Below, piece after piece: positions 1 through 12,036 of a stretch of DNA of 64,000 nt. Origin of the DNA: Thuidium tamariscinum (lineage: Eukaryota > Streptophyta > Bryopsida > Hypnales > Thuidiaceae). The DNA is taken from assembly GCA_947034885.2 (NCBI GenBank), contig OX344753.2, positions 16,306,001-16,370,000 of the forward strand, written 5' to 3'. Both the position numbers and the translations under genes were made by a program. The notes beneath the pieces are model-generated. The model saw nothing but the letters and a program-made list of their open reading frames with translations, ran no database searches and was not told the DNA's origin. Numbering within the stretch: the first letter of the stretch is position 1; each line of letters starts with the position of its first letter.

Positions 1-364
1 TTTCCAATCAAGTGCCTAGATCAAAAGCAATGTTGCTTTGAAGTTTTTGAATACTGTAGACAATTTTGTGCAAAACTCTTCTAATAATTTTAAAATTTTG
101 GCATGTATGTAATTTACATGATAGAAAATGTAAATTTCATAAAAATAATCATTTATAGTATAAAAATCTTAGTTTTAGAGAAGTTGTTGATGGCCCTATC
201 AAGCAAGGTCCAAAAAAACCTCTTCTAATTTCAAAGATTATAATCTTTCAATCAAAGTGGTCAAAGTTTTAATAAAAAAATCACTTCTTACTATAGTATT
301 CTAATACAAATTTGTATGGTTGATTTTGAAAGAAAAAAAATCATTTTTCCTCAATGTCCTAAAT
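1..364. other. AT-rich intergenic DNA
   Basis: I see no open frame of useful length, no splice pattern and no recognisable repeat terminus here. It is AT-rich sequence like the rest of the left third of the window. Confidence 0.5.
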
Positions 365-365
365 A

Positions 366-1475
366 CAATGGAAGCACCCAAAATCGTCCAAATAAGGAAT
401 TCAACATAGTTGGAGGCAACTTTTTCTAAAAATGATATTTATATAGTATTAGCAAGTGAAAATCATGAATATTCAAAAACAAAACTAGATTTTTTGGATA
501 CAATATCTAATTTCTATAAATTTTCAAAATATTGTCTCCCTAGACTACTAGAACTATCTTGTAGGTGTACCCTAAATTGAACTCTATTGGAATCAGTAGT
601 CAACCAATCAGATATTTATATGTGTCCTTGAAATGTGTTAGCCAATTAGAATCAAACATGTGGTGAATACATTAACCCCTAAGCGCTGGCAACGCCATTC
701 TGTGGCGTTCGCCTGACTTTAGAGGGAAAAAACAATAGGTGAACAATAGTTTTTTCAACCACTTCTTTTTTAATGACCTTTCATATTGAGTTACAAAGAG
801 TTTTCAATTGAGTTTCTAATATAACTAATGTTTGTTTTCATGTAATTGAGAAACAATTATGGAAAACGGATGGCAAAATTTGCAATTTTAGTGAATTTTG
901 AGAAATTGCATAAATCTAAAATTTATCCTTGAAAATGACATTTTTTGAGTTTGAGTCCAACTAACAAAATGAAGTTCCTCTACTCTAGTTCATACTCTAA
1001 TTGGAATTTTTGAAAAATTCGTTAAATTGAATATTTTATTGCAGTTTGAAGTTTGGCTTCATTTTTAATGTTCACTGCAGCCTAGAAATAGGTGTATACG
1101 GAAGTAAAGTTTACACCATGATGTTTGTCACTGTAATGTACACACATGGTGAAAATTTCAGATTTTTTGAGAGAATTTTCAATTTGATATGATTTTTTCT
1201 TCACTTTCCATTCAAAAATTCTCTGAAAAATCAATTTTCTTCAAAAAAATCTGAAATTTCTGTGAAGTATAGAAGACATATCCTTTCATCTCTGAAAAAT
1301 AGAAATAAATTTTTTTACTTGAATCTGGGTCCAAAATAGTAAGAATTTGGAAGGCATCAAACCAGTGGTCATAGGTCCGTCGTTTAGGGGTTAAAGGAAC
1401 TCTTTTGAAGCATTTGGATGAGTCTAGAGTCCATTGCAACAGACAAGTCTGGGAATGGGAATTCTGGGCAGGTCA
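366..1475 (-). mobile_element. MITE family D copy, interrupted by a TTAA element
   Basis: The left end (CACCCAAAATCGTCC near 370) and right end (near 1,440-1,475, with a GGGAATGGGAAT segment) match, in reverse, the element at 6,213-6,602. The internal stretch CATAGTTGGAGG and the following AT-rich block are also shared. The copy is split at a TTAA by the element at 676-1,390. It has no coding capacity. Confidence 0.6.
676..1390. mobile_element. TTAA-flanked piggyBac-like MITE
   Basis: A 715-bp element begins CCCCTAAGCGC and ends in the reverse of CCCCTAAACGAC, with TTAA on each side (672-675 and 1,391-1,394). TTAA duplication and CCC-starting termini are typical of the piggyBac superfamily; the assignment is by analogy because no transposase is present. 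It sits inside the MITE at 366-1,475. A diverged relative lies at about 12,779-13,562. Confidence 0.6.
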
Positions 1476-1479
1476 AACA

Positions 1480-1751
1480 TCTTGAAGTATTTTCCAAGTG
1501 AATTTTTCTTGAAAGACAGCTTGAATAGGCATCTAACCCAAGTCGTTTCATATTTTTTGGAGCTCTGTAGAGCTAGTTATGAATTTCTGAAGTCAATATG
1601 GCATAGGGCTCTAAAACCGCCCACCCCCTCAAATGTTCACTGTTTGTGCATTACTATAAAGATTAAAAAGCATCATGTACCAGAAATATACATTTCAGAT
1701 CGAAGGTGAGCGATTTTGGAGCCTGAGCGGTTTTGGAGCCTCCTCCCTTAG
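1480..1751 (-). mobile_element. Degraded MITE family B copy
   Basis: The internal stretch around 1,540-1,600 (TCGTTTCATATTTTTTGGAG, then an AGTTATGAATTT-like segment) and the end TCCTCCCTTA match the family whose clear copies lie at 30,815-31,131 and 32,315-32,645. The boundaries are approximate. The short open frame across it is not a gene. Confidence 0.4.
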
Positions 1752-2657
1752 TAGAAGTTTTTTCACAATTTCTACTTGAAATGTGCCTAGGTGCCTAGGT
1801 CCTGTAGGAATTAATGGAGTCTGCTACTACTGGACAGGGGATGCTTCTTTAACCAAGTAAGAGATCTTCTGGCATATCAAATGGTGGAGCTGACGTCATC
1901 TTGTACACTAGAACTTTCTACTTATAGGGTGGATTTTTTTTGTTCTTACAATATATCTTAACCCCTAACTGCCCAATCAACCATGTATGGTCGATTTGAA
2001 ATTTCAGGTCCCTTTTTGAATGGATAGTTAAATTCTTGTGACCATTTTAAATTTTTTTTTCGGGCAATTTTAAGGGTTAACTACTTAACTATTGAAAACG
2101 TTAATTTTTCATTGTAAAAAATACATATTTGATTATTGAGAGGTCTTCAAAGGCATACATGTACCATAAGTGAAGTGGAAAGCTAGCCAATTTTACTTCA
2201 TTTCCTAGCTTTATGCAATTTCACTTGATTTGAGATCTAAGAAATTGTACATATCCATTTGCCTTGAGAATGGTTCCAATGGAAAGAAGAAAGTGTTTTC
2301 ATGATATTCACCATTGAAAATTTAAACATACAATTATTGATTTGTAGTTATTTGCAATTTCTACTTATAAAAAATAATTGCATTTCAACAATTGCAAGGT
2401 GGATTGTGTAATGAATTTAATAGCTTTTCATGTGAAATTAAGTTTTTCAGAAGTGCATTTTAGTGTGCTAACACTCTTTATAGTTGTTTATGTCACCTCC
2501 AATCCCCCAAAAAATTTATATGCAAATTTGAGAAATATTGTGGGAAAAGGCAGTATACTAAATATAGAAAATGTACTCTTCTCTTGTTATAATCTCACGA
2601 CTCCTATGCAATTTTGTACTCAAAATTTGTGTACTTACTAATAAACAAGCTCTTTAA

Positions 2658-3489
2658 CCCCTAAGCGCTCAAACGACCATTTTCTGGTCACTGCCCGACT
2701 TCGGGCAGAATTTTCGGGCAAAAAAAAATTCAAAATTTCTTTCTTTTCAGTTTTGAAAAAATTGGGTTTTCTTTCAACATTTTTATTCAAAACTAAGATC
2801 TATACGGTCAAACAAAAGTTATAGCAAAAAAAAGGAGAAATAGTACAGAGTGTCTAAAATTGCTTAGTGTTGAAAAAATTACTATTTGGGGGAAGTATTG
2901 ATGCTCTCATTAATAAATATTTTTTATTTTTTAACAAATCAATAAAAAACACAATTTTGACCAATCGAAAAAAATTTCAAATCCTAAAAATAGAAATTAT
3001 ATTTTTGGTGAATTTTTGAAGTTATATCTTCAAAATTCATTTGAAGAGAATCTATAAATATTTTTTAAATTTTGATCATATGGATACTTTCTACTTTTTG
3101 TGCTTTACATTATCTTCTTTGACACTAACTTCAAAAAAGTTATAAAGCTTATATTTTATAACACATTTGTATTTTGTCTTAATCCCTTGGGCTTTTAAAG
3201 GTTGAATATTTTGCATTTTTTTATAAATCAATAAAAAACACAATTTTGAGCAATCAAAAAAAATTACAAATCCTAAAAATAGGAATTGTATTTTTAGTGA
3301 ATTTTTGAAGTTATATCTTCAAAATTCATTTAAAAATAATCTAAAAATATTTTTTTACTTTGACTGTATAGATACTTTCTACTTTTTGTCCTTTACATTA
3401 TCTTCTTTGATACTAACTTCAAAAAAGTTGTAACGCTTATATTTTATAACACATTTGTGTTATGTCCTAACCCCTTGGGCTTTTAGAGG
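2658..3489. mobile_element. Nested TTAA element with TTAA target duplication
   Basis: This 832-bp insertion begins CCCCTAAGCGC and ends CTTTTAGAGG, flanked by TTAA at 2,654-2,657 and 3,490-3,493. The uninterrupted copy at 36.8 kb (reverse strand) has a single TTAA at the same point, so the empty site is visible within the window. No coding capacity is seen. Confidence 0.75.
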
Positions 3490-3494
3490 TTAAA
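2937..3494 (+). repeat. Two tandem ~289-bp units inside the nested element
   Basis: The segments starting at 2,937 and 3,226 both begin AATCAATAAAAAACACAA and run in parallel. Both contain GAAGTTATATCTTCAAAATT and a TTGGGCTTTTA-type end. They differ by scattered substitutions, so this is an internal duplication of the right end of the element. Confidence 0.75.
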
Positions 3495-3613
3495 CATCTA
3501 TGCAATCTGATTTTGGAAAAAAATCAATTTGTTTCACTAGGGATGACTACAATCTCATGCACTTTTTTCATAGTCAAAATACACTTGAAAAGGCTTGGGC
3601 ATTTAGGGGTTAA

Positions 3614-6032
3614 CTAGTATCTCGGTTCTAAATTTTTTGCATAGGCATATCTATGTTAACCCTTTAACCTCAAAGTGAAAAAGAGGACAGAAAGTATTCT
3701 CACACAATTTCAAGTCCAGTTCAAAGTGCTGTAACTTTTATATCCAAGGTCCAAATTCAATCAAACTCATTGGAAAAGTTGTGTTCTCCTCTCTAGTTTG
3801 TGTGATAAAAAAATTTAGATCAATCCAAGATGTATTGATTTTTTGGAAGCAAATCAAACTTTACAACTTCAATTTGAGTTCACCAAATTGCATTTTAGGG
3901 CTGCAACTTTGGGGCCTTGTATTGTTGGAACAAAGTTAGGGTTGGACTTTATTTTTATTGTGAGGAGTGCCAAATTTGCCAATATTTTTATTCGTAAATT
4001 ATCAGGATTTCAATGCACCAACACTAGCTTGTACAAATCAACATTGTAAACAACATTGAGGGTAACATTGTAAACAACATTGTCAAAATTGTGATGACTG
4101 AGGCAATTACTACCTCTTTTGAGCTCATTGTCATTGTCATTGTGACAAACTATCACAATGAGCTCAAAAACTAAAAAAATTTAATTAGTTCACATTGTTA
4201 GCTCCCCTGCAATCATTGGGCGTTTTTAATTTGTTTTCGTGGAAATAGTAGTTGTGCACTTTGCAAATTGGAAAAGATTGAGGCACCAATGACCAATCAT
4301 TGAGGCAATTTTGGAGCACATTGTATATAGGTTGAGGCCGTGAATTTTTTTCCCATAAACAAAGATTTTAAAATTTCCAAAATTGAATTCTCAAAATTGA
4401 AATTGGTGTGAATTTTGAGAGCCAAATTGTACTCTTGAAGAACAACTAATATTCATGGTCTTCTTATTCCAATCATTCAAGAAATACTTGTCTCGCTCAG
4501 TACTTCCTAAGTTTCTTGCTTACTAATTCGGGACATATGTCATAATCTTATTAGTTCCAACCTTGAGAAGAACCAAAAAAATGCATTCCAAGCCTTTATC
4601 AAAAGTACTACACCAATATAGGTTGCTTTATCAAAAATATTTGCTCTAAGAGCATTGTACAACTTTTGAACAATAAATTTTTGAAAACCACAAAAACTAG
4701 GCAAAGTTTTCAAGTCTTTTACAAAATATGGCCTCTCTCACAAAATGAAAAACTTGAATGAAAAATAAATCTTTGGTTCTTCAAATGCTTGAAAAGTTTT
4801 ATCAAAAATAAAATGCCTACAATATTGTTTAAGACACCCTTTCTTAACCCTATAATGATAGGCTAGTCATTGTGCAAATTCTCCTTTTTGATACACTATG
4901 AATCATCCACCTAAAGAATCCAAAAGTAATCATTGGAAGTCACATTACTGTGCAAGAGTTCTCCTTTTATACACAAAATTTCTATGATGAAAAAATGCAA
5001 TTTTGTCTTATATAAAAGGATACTTGGAGTCCACACTTGTTTATTGAGTTAAGGTTGCAAAACAAGCTTCATAGCATAATATTTTTGATATTTTCATCTT
5101 CTAACCCCCTCAATGCCTAAGGCACCAAAATTTGGTGATTGCAAAACTCTATAATTAAATAAAACCTAACCAAATTACTATTTGTAAAAAGTTTTTTTGA
5201 AGTCTAGTTTCAATGTCCAGAAACCCATTTGGCAAATGAATGATAGTGATTCTTGTACTCAAGATTTTATTCAAGGGTACCCATTGCAATCTTGACTTTC
5301 CATTGTGTTGAGAGCTCTTCAAAATGAGCCTCAAATATACTAGATCTTGGAGAAAAAATCACATTCAAAATTCATTTCCAAAAATTGTAGAGTACATTTT
5401 GGAAAGCCATAAATTGATTCTTTTGGAATTATGCATGTTAGGCTTTTTAACCTCATTTTTTTTGGTCACCAACTTTTCGAGTTTGACTTGCAAAAAGAGG
5501 ATAGAAAGACTTTACATCACTTTTGTAGTTCAAATACCCTCTTGGTCAAACATTATAAACTTTCATTCCATAAGTGATATTGTTGTGTATTATTTTCCTA
5601 AGCACTCTCTAACATGTTTTGTATGGTTACAATTCTAAAGAAATTGATACAACTTATCAAAATGTTGGCATTTTGTTCAATTTAGAGCAAACTCCAAGAA
5701 ACTAAAAACAAGTTTTGGGCATCAAGGAGTTAAATCCTAAAGATACAAACCCTTGAATTGAATTTTAAAGATTTTAGGCAACTTTCTATGATATCAATTT
5801 TTATTGTGATTTGTATAAATGGTTTTCAATGTGAGGAATTAAATTAACTTTCTCAAAATACAATTTTGATTTGTATCAATGTCTAAGGCAAAAATAATGT
5901 CCTCCTAAATATACTATTTTAGAATCTTCATATTTCTCATCTTCGTATCTGTAAAAAAATTTCATGGCCTCATCCTATGTACAATGTGCTCCAAAATTGC
6001 CTCAATGATCAGGTACTGGTGCCTTAGTCTTC
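3614..6032. other. AT-rich intergenic DNA with repeat remnants
   Basis: No gene is recognised. Around 4,100-4,170 there is a small foldback using GAGCTCATTGTCATTGTCAT, a motif that recurs near 24,790. From about 5,102 to 5,730 the ends CCCCCTCAATGCC and GGCATCAAGGAGTTAA suggest a degraded TTAA-type element. The open frames at 3,843 and 5,324 have low-complexity products with no domain. Confidence 0.45.
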
Positions 6033-6186
6033 CATAACATTCAGTAGCAAGGTTGGCATTGCCTTGGCTCTACACTGATGGTGTGAAATATGCCACACCC
6101 AAGAGTGTTCATCAGTAACTAATTGGTTGGGCATGGAATATGCCTCACCATCACTGAAGAGACATGGCATGTTACTGAATGTTATG
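6033..6186. mobile_element. Short MITE with ~17-bp inverted ends
   Basis: The element starts CATAACATTCAGTAGCAAGG and ends with the complement, GTTACTGAATGTTATG. A second copy lies inverted at 29,197-29,350. It is about 154 bp, non-coding, and of unknown superfamily. Confidence 0.65.
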
Positions 6187-6212
6187 TCCCAAGTTTGCAA
6201 AGTGCTGGCTAC

Positions 6213-6602
6213 TAAGGGAGAAACACCCATTCCCGTCCCTGTACCTTGCAGTGGAGTGTAGAGTCACTCAAATATGTCCCTAGAGTGTAGTTAATGTGTT
6301 TGACACATGTGTGAAAATAATTTGTTGACACAGGTGAAGGACACTTAAGAAAATCTGGTTGGCTCAGGGCTGATTTTCGCAGGGTTCAGTTTTGGGTGCA
6401 CCTACTGGACACTTTCAGTGGTCTAGGCACCCATCACTTCAAAAAAACATAGAAATTACATACAATGCCTAAAAAATTTATTTCTTTTTTTGAATATTCA
6501 TAATTTTCACTTGCTAATACTAGAAAAATATCAATTTTAGGAAAATCTCCCTCCAACTATGCTGAATTCCTTAAATGGACGGTTTTGGGTGTTTCCACTG
6601 TA
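6213..6602 (+). mobile_element. MITE family D, uninterrupted copy
   Basis: This is the cleanest copy of a family of about 390 bp with ends TAAGGGAGAAACACCCATTC and GGTTTTGGGTGTTTCCACTG. Other copies are at 366-1,475 (reversed), 14,388-15,765 (interrupted) and 27,291-27,675 (reversed). It serves as the empty site for the mariner-like insertion at 14.6 kb. Confidence 0.7.
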
Positions 6603-6796
6603 TTTCCAAAACAACAAATTAAAAAACGCCCAGTGATTGCAGGGCTGCTGACAATGTGAACTACTGATGACGTCGCCCCTGTTGAGTACTGTTGCCGAAC
6701 CCCAGCCTCGGACCTTTTGTCCTGCGTTAACTTGCTACATAATATTTCTCTTGAACTAACTTACTGGTGTGAACATACCCTTAGTGATTTGAGAGG

Positions 6797-7575
6797 ATGC
6801 AGCCAGTGACCACTGGAAAAACACCGAACTATTTTTCGTGGATGGAGGTCCTGAAATCAGCTCCAGGAGCTTCCAATTTTTTTCCAAACATTGATGCTCA
6901 GTCTTTGTTTGAACATGAAACTGCTGGTGAGAGCTCTAGAATGGGCAATCATGCAGGATTGTCGACTCAGTCACAGTCCTAGACATGTGAATTTTTTGCA
7001 CAATCCAGCACGTGCAGGGAATATGCCTGATTTTGAGTGCATTCCGTGAACAAAGGCGCCGCTAGCACACTTGGTAGAACAGTTGTGTAGAGAGTCATAC
7101 ATTGGTACTACAAAATGTGTATATTTCTATGGCTTTTTAGAACCTCTCTAGCCTTTTTCTATGACTACGGCCAGGAAAGAAGGATTTGCGGATTAGAATA
7201 CTAATAACGCCCATACTCGGAGTGGTCCATGACTGGATAGTCTCTACACTGAAATTCAGGCTCTTGGAAGCAGGGTTTTTTTTTTGCACTGTAGATGAAC
7301 AGGAAACAGCCTTGCGTGCCCTCCCAGCAGAGGGCAATATTTGGAGGGGGCCACAGACAGTGGCGAAAGCTGTCAAATCAAATTTCAAATCTGGCGATAA
7401 ATTGCCAGAAAAAAAAAAACCCTGCTTGGAAGTCCAAGCGTCATCCTATCCTCCTCAATCCCCACTGAATGGATGCACTTCATGGAGTGTCAGTACTGTC
7501 TCTCAAGCAGAAAGTCTTTTTGCAATTGAAAATGGCGAAATCATGGAGTGTGTCCCAGGTAGAAGTCCATTTTAG
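6797..7575 (+). pseudogene. Possible retroelement gag-like remnant
   Basis: Two open frames lie close together on the + strand: 6,797-6,979 (61 codons) and 7,186-7,575 (129 codons), separated by stops. The local base composition is less AT-rich than the surroundings. The second frame has a hydrophobic GFFF followed by a charged and then an ALRALP-type stretch, which distantly recalls the DUF4283 region of plant retroelement proteins. That is a weak resemblance judged by eye. No zinc knuckle, reverse transcriptase or LTR is visible. It could equally be chance open frame in old repeat DNA. Confidence 0.25.
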
Positions 7576-7606
7576 AAATGGTGGAATGACGAAAAATCAA
7601 ATTAAA

Positions 7607-7855
7607 AGCAATGCTGAAGCAGTTCTCACTTAAAGAATATTTTGAGTCTTTCAGTAAAAAAATTAATGAAAATGAATGTCATATGAAGTGCTGTGGCTGA
7701 ATGCCATATATGATTGCTGTTTTGAAATTAAATTTTGCTGAATCTAATCTACAAAAATCAAAACTATTTGCAATACTGAAGCGGTTCTCACTTAATGTAC
7801 ATATTGAGTCTTTGAGTTAAAGAATTAATGAAAAACTTAATGTCATATGAAGCGC
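7607..7855 (+). repeat. Diverged direct repeat
   Basis: Segments at about 7,607-7,690 and 7,770-7,855 share GCAATNCTGAAGC, GTTCTCACTTAA and TGTCATATGAAG in the same order. They are two diverged copies of about 85 bp, roughly 165 bp apart. No gene is recognised from here to 8,362. Confidence 0.55.
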
Positions 7856-8362
7856 CTTCTGGTGAGTGCTGAATGGCTGAATGTGAAAGCCATCGATAGA
7901 TCTCACAGTCCATCCACAGAGACTTAGGAAGCACGCAAAGCCATTGATCGATCTCTCCGTGAAGTACATTGACAGAGACTTTCCAAGCATCAGCGATAAA
8001 GAATCTTGGATCGAATAGAGTTTTGCGGTTCCTTTTTGCTATGCAATTAATTAGTTTTTCAAATACTAATGTCAACATTTTGGACAAGGCAATTCACTTG
8101 GCAATTCAAAAAATTCCATGTGTGTTTCATGTAAGCAAAGGTACATATGGTTATAATGTGACATGCACATCTCCCTCACCATCAAGCACCATTGCCTTTT
8201 CCCTCCCCCACAGATGAATGGTTTGGAGACAATGGTATGTTTTAGGAGATGTAGTTGTGGACAACCTACTCTATTCTCTTTATATCTTCCCTAATGTTTG
8301 CATGCAGTACCATTGAAACTAATAGGATTAATGGGTGTTAAGCTTCATCCTTTGACACAATC

Positions 8363-8590
8363 ACTAGAAGAAACTCATGTTTTTTGTGACAAGCTCAAAT
8401 TTTTTGGAATGGATTTATTGTGAAAACTATGTTGATGTTTAGCTATTTTTATGTTCTTATTGATGTTCATTGGATGTTATTGTTGACATAAAAACAACTA
8501 GATGTCAATATAGATATCAACATAGATATTATAAAAAAATACGCTCCAAAAAATCTAGGCTTGTCACAAAAAACATGGGTTTCTTCTAGT
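8363..8590. mobile_element. Foldback MITE with CACTA-like ends
   Basis: The left end ACTAGAAGAAACTCATG and the stretch TTTTTTGTGACAAGC are mirrored at the right end by GCTTGTCACAAAAAAC and GTTTCTTCTAGT. The base before the left end makes CACTAGAAGAAA, close to the usual CACTA terminus CACTACAAGAAA. It is 228 bp and non-coding. Confidence 0.6.
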
Positions 8591-8609
8591 AAACATTGTC
8601 GCTAGGTAG

Positions 8610-9181
8610 TACTACCTCCGTCCCACTAAAAAGCTCCAAAAAACATTCCTCTTAAAGGATTAACTATAATTTCAATCATAGTGCCACAAATAAATGCATT
8701 CAAGAACAAGAAACCATCACCTAGATCTATGCAAAATCTTTAGCTTAGGTGTTGCTATTTAGGCACCCAAAATTCATGTAGAAAGTATCGTATTTGAGCA
8801 CATTTTGTGCATGCCGCCAGCTCTATCATTTTAGATGATTTAAAATGTGGTGGAAACAATAGGATCTTAGAAACATGTTCTCCAACCTAAATATCCAAAA
8901 AAAATACTAACTCATTTTATGATCAAATTTTCATAGCACTAAGGTGATCACTATATACAATGTCAATACTATTCTATGTAGAAGCAATTAGTACAAAGTG
9001 CCTTATATGGGCAAGACCAAGCTTGCAAAGCCAAAGGAATGCTCCAAGATTGTCATACTTACTTGCATAAGGTTTTTCAATGCAACAAACACTTACTAAA
9101 TGGTTGAAATAAAAAATGGAGCTTTTTAGTAGGACATAAATTTTACTTGATTTGGAGCTTTTTAGTGGGATGGAGGTAGTA
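8610..9181. mobile_element. Stowaway-like MITE
   Basis: The inverted ends TACTACCTCCGTCCCACTAA and TTAGTGGGATGGAGGTAGTA contain the CTCCGTCCC core familiar from plant Stowaway (Tc1/mariner, TA target) MITEs. Length is about 572 bp with no coding frame. This is one of the clearest signs that the genome is a plant. Confidence 0.75.
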
Positions 9182-9311
9182 TGTCTTTGAAGTCCTCAAC
9201 ATCATCCGAGGGATGTTGCATAGAGTCTTCTTCTTACACTAGAGGTTTAAGGCCAACAAAGTCTTTGTCATTGTGTAGCTAAACAATATATGCCATGACA
9301 TCATCAAGGTG

Positions 9312-9313
<2 letters not shown>

Positions 9314-9368
<55 letters not shown>
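9314..9368. repeat. (CT)n microsatellite
   Basis: An almost uninterrupted run of CT dinucleotides of about 55 bp. Confidence 0.95.
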
Positions 9369-9374
<6 letters not shown>

Positions 9375-12032
9375 ATCTTTCACATCTATTCAACACACAA
9401 CCCTCCATCGATGATGATGTGGGTAGTTTGCAAAAACATCAATTGTCACATTGCTTTCATTGACCTATCATATTAACCAAAGGTAAGTGACTACATTTCT
9501 AAGACTAAGTCACAACTATAGTGACATTGCAAACTACATTGTAATGTTTATCATCATGTCCTTTACAATGTCTCTATAGACATCTCTAGAATGAAGGTAA
9601 AATCCATACTAGGACAAATCCCTTTGTTGACATGGGATGCCACATCAACATTATAAAATGCCATGTCATCCAATTTCCACTTGGCACACCACATCATCTT
9701 TTTTTCATAAGTTTGTCCACTCGCTACTCAATTCTTTTTTTGACTCCATCATGCATTTTATCCAAGACCAAAGTAATTTTTTTAGATTTATCATAGCCAA
9801 AATTGGGTCAACAATGTTAATCAATGTTTTTGCAAATGATTTTTAGGTGACATCAACATGTTCTTAGTCGTGTCAAGAAATTTCTTAGAATCAATGGTAA
9901 CACAAACTCATTTTTAGTGCCCCTACACCACTATCCTTTGCAACATCCACATAAATCTTCCAAAAACCATAGCCTTTGTTTCTAACATCTTGATGAATTT
10001 GTGGATACCATATGTTTTGCCTTGGACATTGTAGATCTTGGGTCACACATTAAAAAAAAACATGTTTTTCTTGTAGTGTTGGTACCTTTTAGAAACAATT
10101 ATTTAATAAATTTATCCAAGTTCATTTTGAAGGTCATTATTTGAAAAAGGTACTTTGTAATATTTGAGAACATATTTATATCTTTTGTTTTGTAGAATTT
10201 TTGCAAAATAAAGTTCAAAAAATGTTTCAATACAAATTATAGAGAACTAACTTAAGGATTGACATCAATGAAATGGATGCAAAATTTAAGATTCTATAAG
10301 CTTGATTGCGGAATATTTCTTTTTTGCCTTCATCTATTGTTCAAAATTTGAGAATATGGTCTTTCAAAGGCTCTATAGTTGCTATGCATCGTCAATAAAA
10401 TATAATACAATAATAAAAAAAACACTAAAATCACCTTGACAACTCCATTACATATATAAAAAACACATTTAAGACAAAAAAATTTTAAACCAACCAACCA
10501 ACCTACATCAAAACCAAAGAAAAAGCCTATCTACTAGTGTCTTAATTTCCACCACCTAATTGGCCTCTTCTAATAAATAATGGAAAAATTTAAAGAGCAT
10601 GATAATGAAAATAAATAAATAAATGTAACTGTGATGCTTTGTCCCACATGAGCAACAATACTAATTTATCAATTTGTCAAAAAATCCATCTATATTCCAA
10701 CCAAACCCTAAACCGTGTTATGCAATGTAAATGTCATTGAAGATAGAGTTTGAAACTAAATTTAGAAACCAAAATCAATGCTTTATTGGAACCTACATAT
10801 TTCCCCCTCCCCTTCATTTTGTAGGAAGATTATTTCCCATAATCTCCTCCTAGTGTGTGACATGTCTAGAATCAATGCTTATAGGTTTTTCATTCATCAA
10901 AAACATATACCATCCCTTTGTAGATGGATGTTTACGTCATACAATCTTCTTATTATTGGGAACTTTGAAAAAAAAAAGCATTCATTGTTAGATTTTGCCC
11001 TCCTTGTTAGTCTACTTTTTGGGTTTTTTTTTTTCAGAATTCCCTCCAACTCTGTTATTGCCCTTTACAAACCCAAATTAAACCTAGTAGAGAAACCTAT
11101 ATGCTAAGCTTAGGCCCAGTTTGAACTGGGATGTCAAGTCTTAGTGGACAAAATCTTTAGTCCAATATTTTGTCCACCTTGGTGTGGAAGGACATTGCCA
11201 TGTCATTGTAGATTAATTTTGTCTATCTATTACATGACTTGACACTAGGAACTCGATGTCCAATGGAATAATATTTGTGAAAGCTCTTCTATAGTTGCAT
11301 TATTGTTTTATAGAAGCTCCTTCACAGTTCCTTTCTTCTTGAACAAATCTATTTTGTTTACTTGACAAGATTTGGGGTCACCTCTAAACTTAATCCCAAA
11401 CTTGTTACTAAAACTATAGTTTCATCTTGAGTTTGGCCACAATGAATGATTACATGGCACTACTTGAAGTGACTATAGGTTTTGGTGTAAATGCCCTAGT
11501 AAAGGAAACTTGATTTTTAGCCAAATGAATGAAATTGCTTACAACCTTGTCCAATACTATTGGATATCTTGGTTTGAATTGGACCTTATTAAGCTTAGGG
11601 CCTCTTGCCATGTGAGCCAAGCAAGCAAAGAAGCACTAGAAGATAAGAAATGAACACCAATTGTCTTGCTAGCTCAGTGAGCAAAAAAGAAGGATTTCAA
11701 GTTCTACAAAAATTGGTAGACATGCCCATTGGTGGAGATTGGTCAACTTGAAGGGAATCATTACAAGTAGAAGTTTTATTCAATTTTCCCCCCATCCAAT
11801 GGATCAACATATCACTACAATTTCTTGCTTGGTCTTGTAGCTTCTTCTAGGAACTTTGCCTGCGCAAATCATATGGCACTATGGTAGAAGGCCCTTAAGC
11901 TAAAAACACCCAAAAGCATCCTTATTCCCATTCTTGTACTATGAACTAGCACTAAATGTGTCCCTAGAGTTTAGTTAATGTGTCTTCCAAATGTTGAATT
12001 CTAATTTTTTGATGCATTTGAACAATGCATGT
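9369..12032. other. AT-rich intergenic DNA, no gene recognised
   Basis: Open frames here (9,637 and 10,778) are short, low in complexity and have no recognisable domain. Near 10,062 the sequence TTTTTCTTGTAGTG is the complement of a CACTA terminus, so an undefined CACTA-type fragment may end there; I could not find its partner end. Confidence 0.5.
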
Positions 12033-12036
12033 TTAA

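Larger units (their letters stand above)
1962..3609 (+). mobile_element. TTAA-flanked piggyBac-like MITE with nested insertion
   Basis: The element starts CCCCTAACTGCCC after TTAA (1,958-1,961) and ends CATTTAGGGG before TTAA (3,610-3,613). A second copy lies inverted at 36,726-37,529 and is about 804 bp. The extra length here is the nested element 2,658-3,489. Both copies share an open frame of about 87 codons (2,378-2,641 here). I read that as a relic shared by descent rather than a working gene, because the two versions differ at several residues and neither has a known domain. Confidence 0.7.

Noticed and set aside
2378..2641. An 87-codon open frame conserved between two loci (also 37,123-36,860).
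   Set aside because: Both lie inside copies of the same non-coding MITE, with hydrophobic low-complexity product and no domain. Shared descent of the element explains the similarity.
9314..9368. Regular repeats as a CRISPR-like array.
   Set aside because: It is a simple dinucleotide microsatellite in a eukaryotic genome, with no spacers.
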